This document shows, piece by piece, positions 28,733 through 40,993 of a DNA stretch of 64,000 nt. How positions within the stretch are numbered: position 1 is the stretch's first letter; each line of letters opens with the position of its first letter. A program made the position numbers and the translations under genes. The notes beneath the pieces were generated by a model. It searched no databases. It was not told where the DNA came from and saw only the letters and a list, made by a program, of their open reading frames with translations. Origin of the DNA: Rhodoferax sp. BAB1 (GTDB lineage: Bacteria; Pseudomonadota; Gammaproteobacteria; Burkholderiales; Burkholderiaceae_C); contig NZ_CP054424.1 in assembly GCF_013334205.1 (NCBI RefSeq), positions 2,748,001-2,812,000 on the forward strand. The letters run 5' to 3'.

Positions 28733-29710
28733 GTGAACGCCCCCCACCCCGCCGCCCCGCTTGCCCTGATAACCGACGACATGCGAGAGGTGGACCGTGT
28801 CATTGCCGAAAAGCTGGATTCCGGGGTCCCTCTGGTGGGCCAGGTGGCGCGCTACATCATCAGCGCCGGCGGCAAGCGCCTGCGCCCGGCCCTGCTGCTG
28901 ATGGCCTGTGGCGCCCTGGGCTACCGTGGTGAGCAGCGCTACAACCTGGCGGCCGTGGTCGAGTTCATCCACACGGCCACCCTGCTGCACGACGACGTGG
29001 TGGACGATTCCACCCTGCGCCGCGGCAACGCCACGGCCAACGAGACCTTTGGCAACCCTGCCAGCGTGCTGGTGGGCGACTTTCTCTATTCGCGCGCCTT
29101 CCAGATGATGGTGGACGCACAGAGCATGCGCATCATGCAAGTGCTGGCCGACGCCACCAACGTCATCGCCGAAGGGGAGGTACAACAGCTCATGAACATG
29201 CACAACGCCGACCTGGACGAGGCCGGTTACTTGCAGGTCATCCGCTCCAAGACGGCCAAGCTGTTCGAGGCCAGCGCCCGCTGCGGCGCCATCCTGGCGG
29301 GGGCCGAGACCCCCCTGGAAGAGGCCTGCGCCGAATACGGCCAGGCACTGGGCACGGCTTTCCAGGTCATCGACGATGTGCTGGACTATGCCGGTGATGC
29401 CACGGTGATGGGCAAGAGCCTGGGGGACGATCTGCGCGAGGGCAAGGCGACCTTGCCGCTGATCGCCGCCATGCAGCGCGGCACGGACCCGGAGCGCAAG
29501 CTGATCCGCGACGCCATCGAACACGGCTCCGTGGAGGAACTGGACCAGGTGATCGCCATCGTGCGGCGCACCGGGGCGCTGGACGTGTCACGCCAGGCCG
29601 CTGCCCGCGAAGCAGAGCGCGCCGTTGCGGCAGCGCAGTGCCTGCCCGCCGGACCCCATGCCGCCAGTTTGATACAATTGGCGTCTCAGCTGCTGGCGCG
29701 TCAGTCTTGA
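28733..29710 (+). CDS. ispB: Octaprenyl/polyprenyl diphosphate synthase
   Basis: This trans-polyprenyl synthase makes the ubiquinone side chain. The 325 aa have [11 protein letters not shown], the first Asp-rich motif [15 protein letters not shown] and the second [11 protein letters not shown]. It starts at GTG 28733. A tRNA-Pro gene follows 24 bases after the stop, probably on the same transcript. Confidence 0.94.
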   Translation: MNAPHPAAPLALITDDMREVDRVIAEKLDSGVPLVGQVARYIISAGGKRLRPALLLMACGALGYRGEQRYNLAAVVEFIHTATLLHDDVVDDSTLRRGNATANETFGNPASVLVGDFLYSRAFQMMVDAQSMRIMQVLADATNVIAEGEVQQLMNMHNADLDEAGYLQVIRSKTAKLFEASARCGAILAGAETPLEEACAEYGQALGTAFQVIDDVLDYAGDATVMGKSLGDDLREGKATLPLIAAMQRGTDPERKLIRDAIEHGSVEELDQVIAIVRRTGALDVSRQAAAREAERAVAAAQCLPAGPHAASLIQLASQLLARQS

Positions 29711-29734
29711 CGCCCACCCGGCAGTTCGGGACAT

Positions 29735-29811
<77 letters not shown>

Positions 29812-30010
29812 ATCACTTGCCTTGCTCCAGCCCCGAGGGGCTCGGGTATCCCCCTGGGTAGCCCGGTAAGGCCTTCCCACTGCATCTTTTCCATGTTGCG
29901 CCGCTACGTCTGCTTGCAAAATGGCGCCGTGCTTTCGTTTACATCAGCCGGGCAATCGGCGATGATCCGTGGGTTTCCTCACCCCCGGAATTTCGAAAAA
30001 ACCACAGTCC

Positions 30011-31747
30011 ATGGCCGCCGTAGATACCGCCATCCACCGCGAAAATGCTCCCGTTGCCCTGCCCGGACTGGGGCGCGCCCTGATTCTGGCTGGCAAGCTG
30101 GAGCAGAAGTCGGCCGAGGAACTGTTCCGCAAGGCGTCCAGCAACCGCACCAGTTTCATCGCCGAACTCACGGGTTCGGGAGCCGTTTCTGCTGCGGATC
30201 TGGCCCACACCATGTCAGCGGCATTCGCCGCCCCGCTGATCGACCTGGACGCCGTCGACACACAACGCCTGCCCAAGGAACTGCTGGACCCCAAGATCTG
30301 CCATGACTACCGCGTGGTGGTCCTGGGCAAGCGCACCAACCGGCTGGTGGTCGCCACGGCCGACCCCTCTGATCAGGCCGCCGCAGAAAAGATCAAGTTT
30401 GCCAGCCAGATGGGCGTGGACTGGGTCATTGCGGAATATGACAAGCTGCTCAAGCTGGTGGAAGTCCACGCCACCTCGGCCTCGGAAGCCATCGACAACA
30501 TCGTCGGTGGTGATATCGAATTCGACGAGTTCACGACCGAGGCCGTGAGCGACAGCGCCGAGTCCGCCACTTCCGAGGTGGACGACGCGCCGGTCGTCAA
30601 GTTCCTGCACAAGATGCTGATCGATGCCATCGGCATGCGCGCTTCGGACCTGCATTTCGAGCCCTACGAGCACAACTACCGGGTGCGTTTCCGCATCGAC
30701 GGCGAACTGCGCGAGATCGCCTCGCCGCCCGTGGCCATCAAGGACAAGCTGGCCTCGCGCATCAAGGTCATCTCGAAGATGGACATCTCCGAGAAGCGGG
30801 TGCCGCAAGACGGCAAGATGAAGCTCAAGGTCGGCCCCGAACGCGTCATCGATTTCCGGGTCAGCACGCTGCCCACGCTGTTCGGTGAAAAGATCGTGAT
30901 CCGTATCCTGGACCCGAACAGCGCCAAGCTGGGCATCGATGCGCTGGGCTACGAACCGGAAGAAAAAGAACGGCTGCTCAAGGCCATCAGCCGTCCCTAC
31001 GGGATGATCCTGGTCACCGGCCCCACCGGCTCGGGCAAGACGGTGTCGCTGTACACCTGTCTGAATCTGCTGAACAAGCCGGGGGTGAACATCGCCACGG
31101 CCGAGGACCCGTCCGAAATCAACCTGCCGGGCGTGAACCAGGTCAACGTCAACGACAAGGCCGGCCTGACCTTCGCCGCCGCGCTCAAATCCTTCCTGCG
31201 CCAGGATCCCGACATCATCATGGTCGGCGAAATCCGCGACCTGGAGACCGCCGACATCGCCATCAAGGCGGCCCAGACCGGTCACCTGGTGATGTCCACG
31301 CTGCACACCAATGACGCGCCCACCACCCTCACGCGCATGCGCAATATGGGGATCGCCCCGTTCAACATTGCCTCCAGCGTGATCCTGATCACGGCGCAGC
31401 GTCTGGCGCGCCGCCTGTGCCCGAACTGCAAGGCACCGGCCGAGATCCCCAAGAAGACGATGCTCGATGCGGGCTTCCAGCCGGACGAGCTGGACGGCTC
31501 CTGGATCAACTACCGCCCGGTCGGCTGTTCCGCCTGCAACAACGGCTACAAGGGACGTGTGGGCATCTACCAGGTCATGCCGATCACCGAGGAGCTGCAG
31601 CGCATCATCCTGCGTGATGGCTCCGCCCTGGAAATCGCCAAGCAGGCGCAGGCCGAGGGGGTGCGCTCGCTGCGCCTGTCCGGCCTGCACAAGGTCAAGC
31701 AGGGCCTGACTTCGCTCGAAGAAGTCCTGGCCGTCACCAACGAATAA
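30011..31747 (+). CDS. pilB: Type IV pilus assembly ATPase PilB
   Basis: This cytoplasmic ATPase drives pilus extension. The 578 aa have an N-terminal GSPE domain (about 30-180), Walker A GPTGSGKT (about 345), Asp and His boxes through MVGEIRDLETADIAIKAAQTGH, and two CxxC pairs (CPNC, CSAC) of the zinc site. ATG 30011 is preferred over an earlier frame start. pilC and pilD follow, so this is the core pilBCD operon; the pilin gene is elsewhere. Confidence 0.95.
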   Translation: MAAVDTAIHRENAPVALPGLGRALILAGKLEQKSAEELFRKASSNRTSFIAELTGSGAVSAADLAHTMSAAFAAPLIDLDAVDTQRLPKELLDPKICHDYRVVVLGKRTNRLVVATADPSDQAAAEKIKFASQMGVDWVIAEYDKLLKLVEVHATSASEAIDNIVGGDIEFDEFTTEAVSDSAESATSEVDDAPVVKFLHKMLIDAIGMRASDLHFEPYEHNYRVRFRIDGELREIASPPVAIKDKLASRIKVISKMDISEKRVPQDGKMKLKVGPERVIDFRVSTLPTLFGEKIVIRILDPNSAKLGIDALGYEPEEKERLLKAISRPYGMILVTGPTGSGKTVSLYTCLNLLNKPGVNIATAEDPSEINLPGVNQVNVNDKAGLTFAAALKSFLRQDPDIIMVGEIRDLETADIAIKAAQTGHLVMSTLHTNDAPTTLTRMRNMGIAPFNIASSVILITAQRLARRLCPNCKAPAEIPKKTMLDAGFQPDELDGSWINYRPVGCSACNNGYKGRVGIYQVMPITEELQRIILRDGSALEIAKQAQAEGVRSLRLSGLHKVKQGLTSLEEVLAVTNE

Positions 31748-31771
31748 CAAGCGGGAGCTTCAGGGGACAGC

Positions 31772-32989
31772 ATGGCAACAGCACAATCCAAGAACGCCAA
31801 GGAAGTGGTCTTCGAGTGGGAAGGCAAGGATCGCAACGGCAAGATGGTGCGCGGGGAGATACGCGCCGCCGGCGAGAACCAGGTGCTCGCCTCGCTGCGC
31901 CGCCAGGGCATCATGCCCGGCAAGGTCAAGAAACGCCGGATGAGATCCGGCAAGAAGATCACCGCCAAGGACCTGACCCTGTTCACGCGCCAGCTGGCTA
32001 CCATGATGAAGGCCGGCGTGCCCCTGCTGCAGGCCTTTGACATCGTGGGTCGCGGCAATGCCAACCCGAGCGTGACACGGCTGCTCAACGACATCCGCAA
32101 CGACGTCGAGACCGGCACATCGTTGAGCACCGCCTTCCGCAAGTACCCGATCTACTTCGACAACCTCTATTGCAACCTGGTCGAAGCAGGCGAGCAGGCC
32201 GGTATCCTGGATCAGCTGCTGGACCGCCTGGCGGTCTACATGGAAAAAACCCAGGCCATCAAGTCCAAGATCAAGTCGGCGCTGATGTACCCGATCTCGG
32301 TGGTCGTGGTGGCCTTCGTTGTGGTCGCCGTGATCATGATCTTCGTCGTTCCGGCCTTCAAGCAGGTTTTCTCTTCCTTTGGCGCCGACCTGCCAGCCCC
32401 GACGCTGATGGTCATCGCCATGAGTGAATTCTTCGTCGCCTGGTGGTGGCTGATTTTCGGCGGCATCGGCGGCGGCCTCTACTTCTTCTTCCAGGCCTGG
32501 CAGCGCAACCGCAAGATGCAGCAGGCCATGGATCGGCTGATGTTGAAGATCCCCGTCTTCGGTGCACTGATCGATAAATCTTGCATCGCGCGCTGGACCC
32601 GCACGCTCTCCACCATGTTCGCGGCCGGTGTGCCACTTGTGGAAGCCCTGGACTCCGTGGGCGGTGCCGCAGGCAACTGGCTGTATGAAGAAGCCACCCT
32701 CAAGATCCAGCACGAAGTCTCCACCGGCACCAGCCTGACGGCGGCCATGGCCAATGCGCATCTGTTCCCGAGCATGGTCCTGCAGATGTGTGCCATCGGC
32801 GAAGAGTCCGGCTCGATCGACCACATGCTGGGCAAGGCGGCCGATTTTTATGAAGCCGAGGTGGATGACATGGTCGCCGGCCTCTCCAGCCTGATGGAAC
32901 CCATCATCATCGTGTTCCTCGGCACCATCGTCGGTGGCATCGTGGTCGCGATGTACCTCCCCATCTTCAAGCTGGGCCAGGTGGTCTGA
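31772..32989 (+). CDS. pilC: Type IV pilus inner-membrane platform protein PilC
   Basis: The 405 aa show the duplicated GspF domains (DLTLFTRQLATMMKAGVPLLQAFDI and IARWTRTLSTMFAAGVPLVEALDSV) with membrane spans at about 175-200, 225-245 and 375-400. It anchors PilB at the inner membrane. Its TGA shares one base with the pilD ATG. Confidence 0.95.
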   Translation: MATAQSKNAKEVVFEWEGKDRNGKMVRGEIRAAGENQVLASLRRQGIMPGKVKKRRMRSGKKITAKDLTLFTRQLATMMKAGVPLLQAFDIVGRGNANPSVTRLLNDIRNDVETGTSLSTAFRKYPIYFDNLYCNLVEAGEQAGILDQLLDRLAVYMEKTQAIKSKIKSALMYPISVVVVAFVVVAVIMIFVVPAFKQVFSSFGADLPAPTLMVIAMSEFFVAWWWLIFGGIGGGLYFFFQAWQRNRKMQQAMDRLMLKIPVFGALIDKSCIARWTRTLSTMFAAGVPLVEALDSVGGAAGNWLYEEATLKIQHEVSTGTSLTAAMANAHLFPSMVLQMCAIGEESGSIDHMLGKAADFYEAEVDDMVAGLSSLMEPIIIVFLGTIVGGIVVAMYLPIFKLGQVV

Positions 32990-33831
32990 TGCTGGTCTCG
33001 CAGGTGTTTGATGCCGGCCTGGCCGGCGTGCTGGGGCTGATGATCGGCAGTTTCCTCAATGTGGTGATCTACCGCCTGCCAAAAATCATGGAACGGCAGT
33101 GGGCTGAAGAGTGCGCCGAACTCGCCGGCAAGGACTTGCCGCAGACGGAAACCTTCAACCTGGTGCTGCCGCGTTCACGTTGCCAGAAGTGCGGCCATCA
33201 GATCCGCTGGCACGAAAACATCCCCGTGCTGAGCTACCTCTTTCTGCGTGGCAAATGCTCGGCCTGCAGCACGCCGATCAGCCCGCGCTATCCCTTGGTC
33301 GAATTGACCACCGGCGCCCTGTTCTTCTACTGTGTCTGGAGCTGGGGTGCCACCCCGATGGGTCTGGTCTGGTGTGGTTTCTCGGCGGCCATCGTCGCCC
33401 TGGCCCTGATCGACTGGGACACCACGCTGTTACCCGACAGCATCACCCAGCCCCTGCTCTGGGCCGGCCTCATCGCGGCGACACTGAAATGGAACAACGT
33501 GCCCTTGGCAGACGCCCTCTGGGGCGCCGTCGCCGGCTATCTGGCCTTGTGGCTGGTGTACTGGAGCTTCAAGCTGGTCACCGGCAAGGAAGGCATGGGG
33601 TTTGGCGATTTCAAGCTCTATGCGGCCCTGGGGGCCTGGTTCGGCTGGACCGCACTGGTGCCCATCATCCTGATGGCCTCAGTGATCGGCGCCATCATCG
33701 GCATCGCCCTGAAATTCAGCGCTGGCTTGCGTGAAGGCGGCTATGTGCCTTTCGGCCCCTTTCTGGCTGCCGCCGGGCTGACCGCCATGATCTTCGGGCC
33801 GCAAAGCATCCTGCGTTCTGTCGGGCTGTGA
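32989..33831 (+). CDS. pilD: Prepilin peptidase PilD
   Basis: This aspartic membrane protease cleaves and N-methylates prepilins. The 280 aa have GSFLNVVIYRLP near the start, two CxxC pairs (CQKC and CSAC), the catalytic Asp in LIDWDTTLLPD and the GxGD motif GMGFGDFKL, with about eight membrane spans. The start overlaps the pilC stop. Confidence 0.95.
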   Translation: MLVSQVFDAGLAGVLGLMIGSFLNVVIYRLPKIMERQWAEECAELAGKDLPQTETFNLVLPRSRCQKCGHQIRWHENIPVLSYLFLRGKCSACSTPISPRYPLVELTTGALFFYCVWSWGATPMGLVWCGFSAAIVALALIDWDTTLLPDSITQPLLWAGLIAATLKWNNVPLADALWGAVAGYLALWLVYWSFKLVTGKEGMGFGDFKLYAALGAWFGWTALVPIILMASVIGAIIGIALKFSAGLREGGYVPFGPFLAAAGLTAMIFGPQSILRSVGL

Positions 33832-33834
33832 ACG

Positions 33835-34443
33835 ATGCGGGGCGTGACACGTCTCGGCCTCACCGGCGGCATCGGCAGCGGCAAGAGCACGGTAGCCGGG
33901 ATGCTGGCCGAGCGCGGGGCCGCGATCATCGATGCCGATGCGATTTCCCGCCAGACCACGGCGGCAGGTGGCCAGGCCATCGATGCCATCCGGCAGGCCT
34001 TCGGTCCGGCCTTCATCACCCCCGAAGGCGCGCTTGATCGGGACAGCATGCGCGCCCTGGCCTTCAGCGACCCCACGGCACGCCGACGGCTGGAACAGAT
34101 CGTGCACCCGCTGGTCGGTCTGGAAACTAGGCGCCAGGCCGAGGCAGCCATCGCGTCTGGCTACCCCTGCATCGTCTTTGATATCCCGCTACTGGTCGAA
34201 TCCGCCCACTGGCGCGCCCGGCTCGACCAGGTGCTGGTGCTGGACTGCCGACCCGAGACCCAGATCGAACGGGTGATGCGGCGCAACGGGCTCAGCCGCG
34301 ACGAGGTCGAGCGCATCCTCGCGCAGCAGGTGAGCCGTCACCTGCGCCTGCAGGCGGCCGACCACGTGATCTGCAACGACGGTCTGGACCTGCCTGAACT
34401 GGCACGTCTGGTCGGGCTCCTGGCACGTCGCTTCGGGCTATGA
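33835..34443 (+). CDS. coaE: Dephospho-CoA kinase
   Basis: This enzyme catalyses the last step of coenzyme A synthesis. The 202 aa have P-loop GLTGGIGSGKSTVA, DADAISRQTTA, FDIPLLVES and RNGLSRDE, all CoaE landmarks. It lies three bases after pilD, an order common in proteobacteria. Confidence 0.95.
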   Translation: MRGVTRLGLTGGIGSGKSTVAGMLAERGAAIIDADAISRQTTAAGGQAIDAIRQAFGPAFITPEGALDRDSMRALAFSDPTARRRLEQIVHPLVGLETRRQAEAAIASGYPCIVFDIPLLVESAHWRARLDQVLVLDCRPETQIERVMRRNGLSRDEVERILAQQVSRHLRLQAADHVICNDGLDLPELARLVGLLARRFGL

Positions 34444-34465
34444 TTCGCCGTCCGGAAGTACCAGC

Positions 34466-35221
34466 GTGATCACCTACGAATATCCCTTCAACGAGCGCAT
34501 CAGGACCTATCTGCGTCTGGAGAACCTGTTCCGCCGACTGCTCGAGCTGGTCGCGCGCGACGAGGCACTGGACCACCACTACGCCCTGGCCAGCCTCTTC
34601 GAAGTCATGGACGTAGGCGCCCGGGCCGACCTCAAATCCGATGTGCTGCGTGACCTGGACCGGCAAAAACAGATCCTCAATGCTTACCGGGGTAATCCGA
34701 GCATTGCCCAGTCCGTGCTCGACGAAGTCCTGCAGCAGGTCGAGCAGTGCTACAGCCAGCTCAACAACCTCTCCGGCAAGGCAGGCCACCACCTGACCGA
34801 GAACGACTGGCTCATGAGCATCCGCAGCCGCATCGGCATTCCGGGGGGTACGTGCGCCTTTGATCTGCCGGCATACTTCGCTTGGCAACACCAAACGGGC
34901 GACCAGCGCCGCACCGACCTGCAGCGCTGGATTGCCACCCTGACCCCCATCGCCGATGCCATCGGCCTGCTGTTGACGCTGCTGCGGGACGCGGGTGTAC
35001 CGCAAAAAGTCATGGCACCGGGTGGCCAGTACCAGCAGCCCCTGCCCCAGGGACGCACTTTCCAGTTGCTGCGCCTGACTATCGACCCTGCCTTGGGTCT
35101 GATTCCGGAAATCAGTGGCAATCGCCTGATCGTCTCGATCCGTCTGATGCGTCTCGAAGCCGATGACCGTCTGCATGCCAGCAACCAGGACGCTTCGTTC
35201 GACCTGACTCTGTGCTCCTGA
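34466..35221 (+). CDS. zapD: Cell division protein ZapD
   Basis: The 251 aa begin ITYEYPFNERIRTYLRLENLF at GTG 34466 and include LASLFEVMD, LLTLLRDAG and a C-terminal beta domain ending FDLTLCS. ZapD cross-links FtsZ filaments at the divisome. It is between coaE and yacG as usual. Confidence 0.93.
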   Translation: MITYEYPFNERIRTYLRLENLFRRLLELVARDEALDHHYALASLFEVMDVGARADLKSDVLRDLDRQKQILNAYRGNPSIAQSVLDEVLQQVEQCYSQLNNLSGKAGHHLTENDWLMSIRSRIGIPGGTCAFDLPAYFAWQHQTGDQRRTDLQRWIATLTPIADAIGLLLTLLRDAGVPQKVMAPGGQYQQPLPQGRTFQLLRLTIDPALGLIPEISGNRLIVSIRLMRLEADDRLHASNQDASFDLTLCS

Positions 35222-35250
35222 GACTTCAGTCCCAGTAACGCCATTGCACC

Positions 35251-35469
35251 ATGCAACGTCCCACTGACACGTCAGCAGACCAGGCAAGACGGGTACCCTG
35301 CCCGACGTGTGGCGGCGACAGCATTTACGCCCCCAGCAATCCCTACCGGCCCTTTTGCAGCGAGCGTTGCAAGAAAATGGATTTCGGCGCCTGGGCCAGT
35401 GAAAACTTCCGCATGCCGGCCGACGCACCACCGGATGACCAGGAATTCGGCGACCCCAAGCTGCAATAG
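35251..35469 (+). CDS. yacG: DNA gyrase inhibitor YacG (zinc protein)
   Basis: The 72-aa protein has CPTCGGDSIY and CSERCKKMDFGAWA, the four-Cys zinc site of YacG, which binds GyrB. It is last in the pilBCD-coaE-zapD operon and faces mutT with a 15-base gap. Confidence 0.92.
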   Translation: MQRPTDTSADQARRVPCPTCGGDSIYAPSNPYRPFCSERCKKMDFGAWASENFRMPADAPPDDQEFGDPKLQ

Positions 35470-35484
35470 CCTGCGCGCCGGAGT

Positions 35485-35961
35485 TCAGACTGAGGCGCGG
35501 ATAGCGCCTGTATAAGCGCGCTCTTCGGCCAGCCACTGCAACACCGGTACGGCGCCAGGTAGCACGGGGGTCATCTGGACCGGCAGTTGCTGCCACGCAA
35601 AGGACTGGCCTTCGCGCATCTGCAGCTCGCCACGCCAGGACGTGACCTTGCAGAAGTTCAAGCGCACCAGCGCATGCGGATAGTCGACCAGTTCGCTCTT
35701 CCAGGGCTGGATCTCCAACGCTTCAATACCTAGTTCTTCATGCAACTCGCGTTCCAGCGCCTGCGCCACGCCTTCCCCAGCCTCCAGCTTGCCGCCCGGG
35801 AACTCCCAGTAGCCGGCATAGACCTTGCCGTCAGGACGGGAGGTCAACAAGAAGCGTCCATCCGGCTGGATCAACACACCAACGGCGACTTCGGTCACCG
35901 GCCGGTCTGACCCGCCCTCACGCGGGCGGTCCCCATCAGCGACCAGGGGCCGGCTGCTCAT
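35485..35961 (-). CDS. mutT: MutT-type 8-oxo-dGTP diphosphatase
   Basis: This 158-aa Nudix enzyme has VAVGVLIQPDGRFLLTSRPDGKVYAGYWEFPGGKLE, with the Nudix box continuing to ERELHEELGIEA. It removes oxidised dGTP. It overlaps the stop of the DUF815 gene by four bases (ATGA), on the same strand. Confidence 0.9.
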   Translation of the reverse strand: MSSRPLVADGDRPREGGSDRPVTEVAVGVLIQPDGRFLLTSRPDGKVYAGYWEFPGGKLEAGEGVAQALERELHEELGIEALEIQPWKSELVDYPHALVRLNFCKVTSWRGELQMREGQSFAWQQLPVQMTPVLPGAVPVLQWLAEERAYTGAIRASV

Positions 35962-36836
35962 GCCTGGCCAACATGCTTGCCGGCATAGTCCTTGGCGAAC
36001 TGGTAGGCCACGCGACCGCTGCGGGAACCACGCTCAAGTGCCCAGACCAGCGCTTCGGGCTGGGCGGCTGCGATGGCGGACTGAGAGACACCGAAGGACG
36101 ACAGCCACTGCGCCACGATGCTCAGATACTCGTCCTGGCTGAAGGGGTAGAAACTGACCCACAGGCCGAAGCGCTCGGACAGGGAGATCTTCTCCTCCAC
36201 CACTTCACCGGGATGGATCTCGCCGTCCTCGGTGTGGCTGTAGCTGAGGTTGTCCTTCATGTACTCGGGCAACAGGTGGCGGCGGTTGCTCGTCACGTAG
36301 ATCAGCACATTGGCCGTAGTGGCCGATACCGAGCCATCGAGGATGGACTTCAATGCCTTGTAGCCGGGTTCGCCGTCTTCGAAGCTCAGGTCATCGCAGA
36401 AGACGATGAACTTTTCGGGACGTTGCGACACGACCTCAACGATATCGGGCAAATCCACCATATCGGACTTGTCGACCTCGATCAGGCGCAAACCCTGCTC
36501 GGCATAGGTATGCAGGCAGGCCCGGATCAGCGAGGACTTGCCCGTTCCGCGCGCCCCGGTGAGCAGCACGTTGTTGGCCGGCAGGCCGTTCACGAACTGC
36601 TCGGTGTTGCGCTGGATCTTCTCTTTCTGCTGATCGATTTCCTTGAGATGCTCCAGCTTCATCGCGCCCACGTGGCGCACCGGCTCGATGACGCCGTGGC
36701 CCGAGCTGCGCTTGCGGTAGCGAAAGGCAATCGATGCCTCCCAGTCCGGTTGGCTCAAAGGCTGGGGCAGGATGGATTCGATGCGCGCCATCAGGTGCTC
36801 GGCGCGGAGCAGCAGGCGTTCGAGTTGGGACTGCAT
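35958..36836 (-). CDS. DUF815 AAA ATPase
   Basis: The 292-aa protein has P-loop VLLTGARGTGKSSLI (about residue 90), FIVFCDDLSFEDGEPGYKALK (Walker B region) and sensor VTSNRRHLLPE, the DUF815 pattern. The function is not established. It lies between argJ and mutT, a conserved betaproteobacterial order, with five bases after argJ. Confidence 0.87.
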   Translation of the reverse strand: MQSQLERLLLRAEHLMARIESILPQPLSQPDWEASIAFRYRKRSSGHGVIEPVRHVGAMKLEHLKEIDQQKEKIQRNTEQFVNGLPANNVLLTGARGTGKSSLIRACLHTYAEQGLRLIEVDKSDMVDLPDIVEVVSQRPEKFIVFCDDLSFEDGEPGYKALKSILDGSVSATTANVLIYVTSNRRHLLPEYMKDNLSYSHTEDGEIHPGEVVEEKISLSERFGLWVSFYPFSQDEYLSIVAQWLSSFGVSQSAIAAAQPEALVWALERGSRSGRVAYQFAKDYAGKHVGQA

Positions 36837-36841
36837 GAAGA

Positions 36842-38071
36842 TCAGGAACGGTAATCCGCGTTGATGGTTACGTACTCATGGCTGAAGTCACAGGTCCAGA
36901 CCGTATCCTCGGCCTGGCCACGCCCCAGCACCACACGCACTGTGATCTCGCTTTGTTTCATCACGCGCTGGCCGTCTTCCTCGCGATAGGACGGGTTGCG
37001 CCCACCTTGTACGGCGACATGCACATCGTCCAGAAAAAGATCGATGCGGCTCTGGTCGAGGTCGGCGATGCCGGCATAACCCACCGCGGCCAGGATGCGC
37101 CCCAGATTCGGATCGCTGGCATAGAAAGCCGTCTTGACTAGCGGCGAGTGGGCAATGGCATAGGCCACCAGGCGACACTCTTCGGCATTCTTGCCGCCCT
37201 GCACGCGGATGGTCATGAATTTGGTGGCCCCTTCGCCATCGCGCACGATGGCCTGGGCTAGCTTGCGCGCCACCTCGAGCATGGCCGCCTTGAGCTGCCG
37301 GCCCTCGGCGCTGTCCAGCGATTCGATCACCGGATGGGCCGCCTTGTTGCTGGCAATGACAACGAAGGAGTCGTTGGTGGACGTGTCGCCATCAACCGTG
37401 ACGCGATTGAACGATCCCTCTGCCAACTCACGCGCCAGCTGCTGCATCACGGCCGGGCTGACACAGGCGTCGGTCGCCATATAACCGAGCATGGTGGCCA
37501 TATTCGGGCGGATCATGCCGGCCCCCTTGCTGATGCCCGTGATGCTGACCCTGGTGCCAGCGATGGTGACTTGTGCACCAAAGGCCTTGGGCATGGTGTC
37601 AGTGGTCATGATCCCCTCGGCCGCGCGCATCCAGTTGTCCTGGCGCGCATCGGCCAGTGCCGCCGGCAAGCCGGCCTCGATACGCTCGTGGGGCAAGGGC
37701 TCCATGATCACGCCCGTCGAGAACGGCAACACCTGCTCCGGCGCAATCTTCAGTTGTTTGGCCAACGCCGCACAGGTGCTTCGCGCACGTGCCAGACCTT
37801 CCAGCCCGGTGCCCGCGTTGGCATTCCCCGTGTTGATCACCATCGCGCGGATACCGCGGCCCGCGGCAAGATGCTCGCGACAGACTTGCACCGGTGCGGC
37901 ACAGAAACGGTTTTGCGTAAAGACACCGGCCACCGAAGCGCCCTCATCGAGCAGTACAACCGTGAGGTCTTTTCGATGGGCCTTGCGTATACCGGCTTCG
38001 GCAACGCCGATGCGCACCCCTGCGATGGGAAAGAGTTCAGCCGGATTGGGAGCAGACAGGTTGACGGGCAT
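36842..38071 (-). CDS. argJ: Bifunctional glutamate N-acetyltransferase / ornithine acetyltransferase
   Basis: The 409-aa ArgJ proenzyme self-cleaves before the Thr in [11 protein letters not shown] to form alpha and beta chains, and recycles acetyl groups in arginine synthesis. GISKGAGM and [11 protein letters not shown] are also present. ATG 38071 gives the family start (MPVNLSAP). It lies 38 bases after secA on the same strand. Confidence 0.95.
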   Translation of the reverse strand: MPVNLSAPNPAELFPIAGVRIGVAEAGIRKAHRKDLTVVLLDEGASVAGVFTQNRFCAAPVQVCREHLAAGRGIRAMVINTGNANAGTGLEGLARARSTCAALAKQLKIAPEQVLPFSTGVIMEPLPHERIEAGLPAALADARQDNWMRAAEGIMTTDTMPKAFGAQVTIAGTRVSITGISKGAGMIRPNMATMLGYMATDACVSPAVMQQLARELAEGSFNRVTVDGDTSTNDSFVVIASNKAAHPVIESLDSAEGRQLKAAMLEVARKLAQAIVRDGEGATKFMTIRVQGGKNAEECRLVAYAIAHSPLVKTAFYASDPNLGRILAAVGYAGIADLDQSRIDLFLDDVHVAVQGGRNPSYREEDGQRVMKQSEITVRVVLGRGQAEDTVWTCDFSHEYVTINADYRS

Positions 38072-38109
38072 GGTGCGACTCGTGAACGATGAGGGATACG
38101 AGGAAGGCC

Positions 38110-40854
<2,745 letters not shown>

Positions 40855-40929
40855 GAACGCCGCACCACCCTGCTGGTTCCGAAACCGGCAGAGCCGTGCA
40901 ATCCTTATCTGTCTAGATGATGAGTGTCG

Positions 40930-40985
40930 CCAGCTAAGGCAACAGCTGATCCCGTCGCCTTGCGGCGCCGGGAGCGCGAAGCGCT
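40930..40985 (-). promoter_or_regulatory. Hairpins in the secA leader
   Basis: In the minus-strand leader AGCGC-TTC-GCGCT is followed directly by CCGGCGCC-GCAA-GGCGACGG (one mismatch). These two stacked stems have stable loop types, between the putative promoter and the secA start. They may affect mRNA stability or secA control; this is not demonstrated. Confidence 0.4.
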
Positions 40986-40987
40986 TG

Positions 40988-40993
40988 ATTCTA
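40988..40993 (-). promoter_or_regulatory. Candidate -10 (TAGAAT) for secA
   Basis: TAGAAT on the minus strand includes the TAG stop of the M23 peptidase gene. The -35 region is GC-rich and weak, so this is a modest call. Confidence 0.4.

Noticed and set aside
28259..29524. 421-codon frame on the minus strand including rplU
   Set aside because: Only its last 103 codons are L21; the rest is antisense to ispB, and a normal ribosome site marks ATG 28570.
29820..29880. GCCCCGAGGGGC palindrome after tRNA-Pro as a fifth copy of the dispersed repeat or a terminator
   Set aside because: It lacks the other conserved blocks of the repeat and has no T-run.
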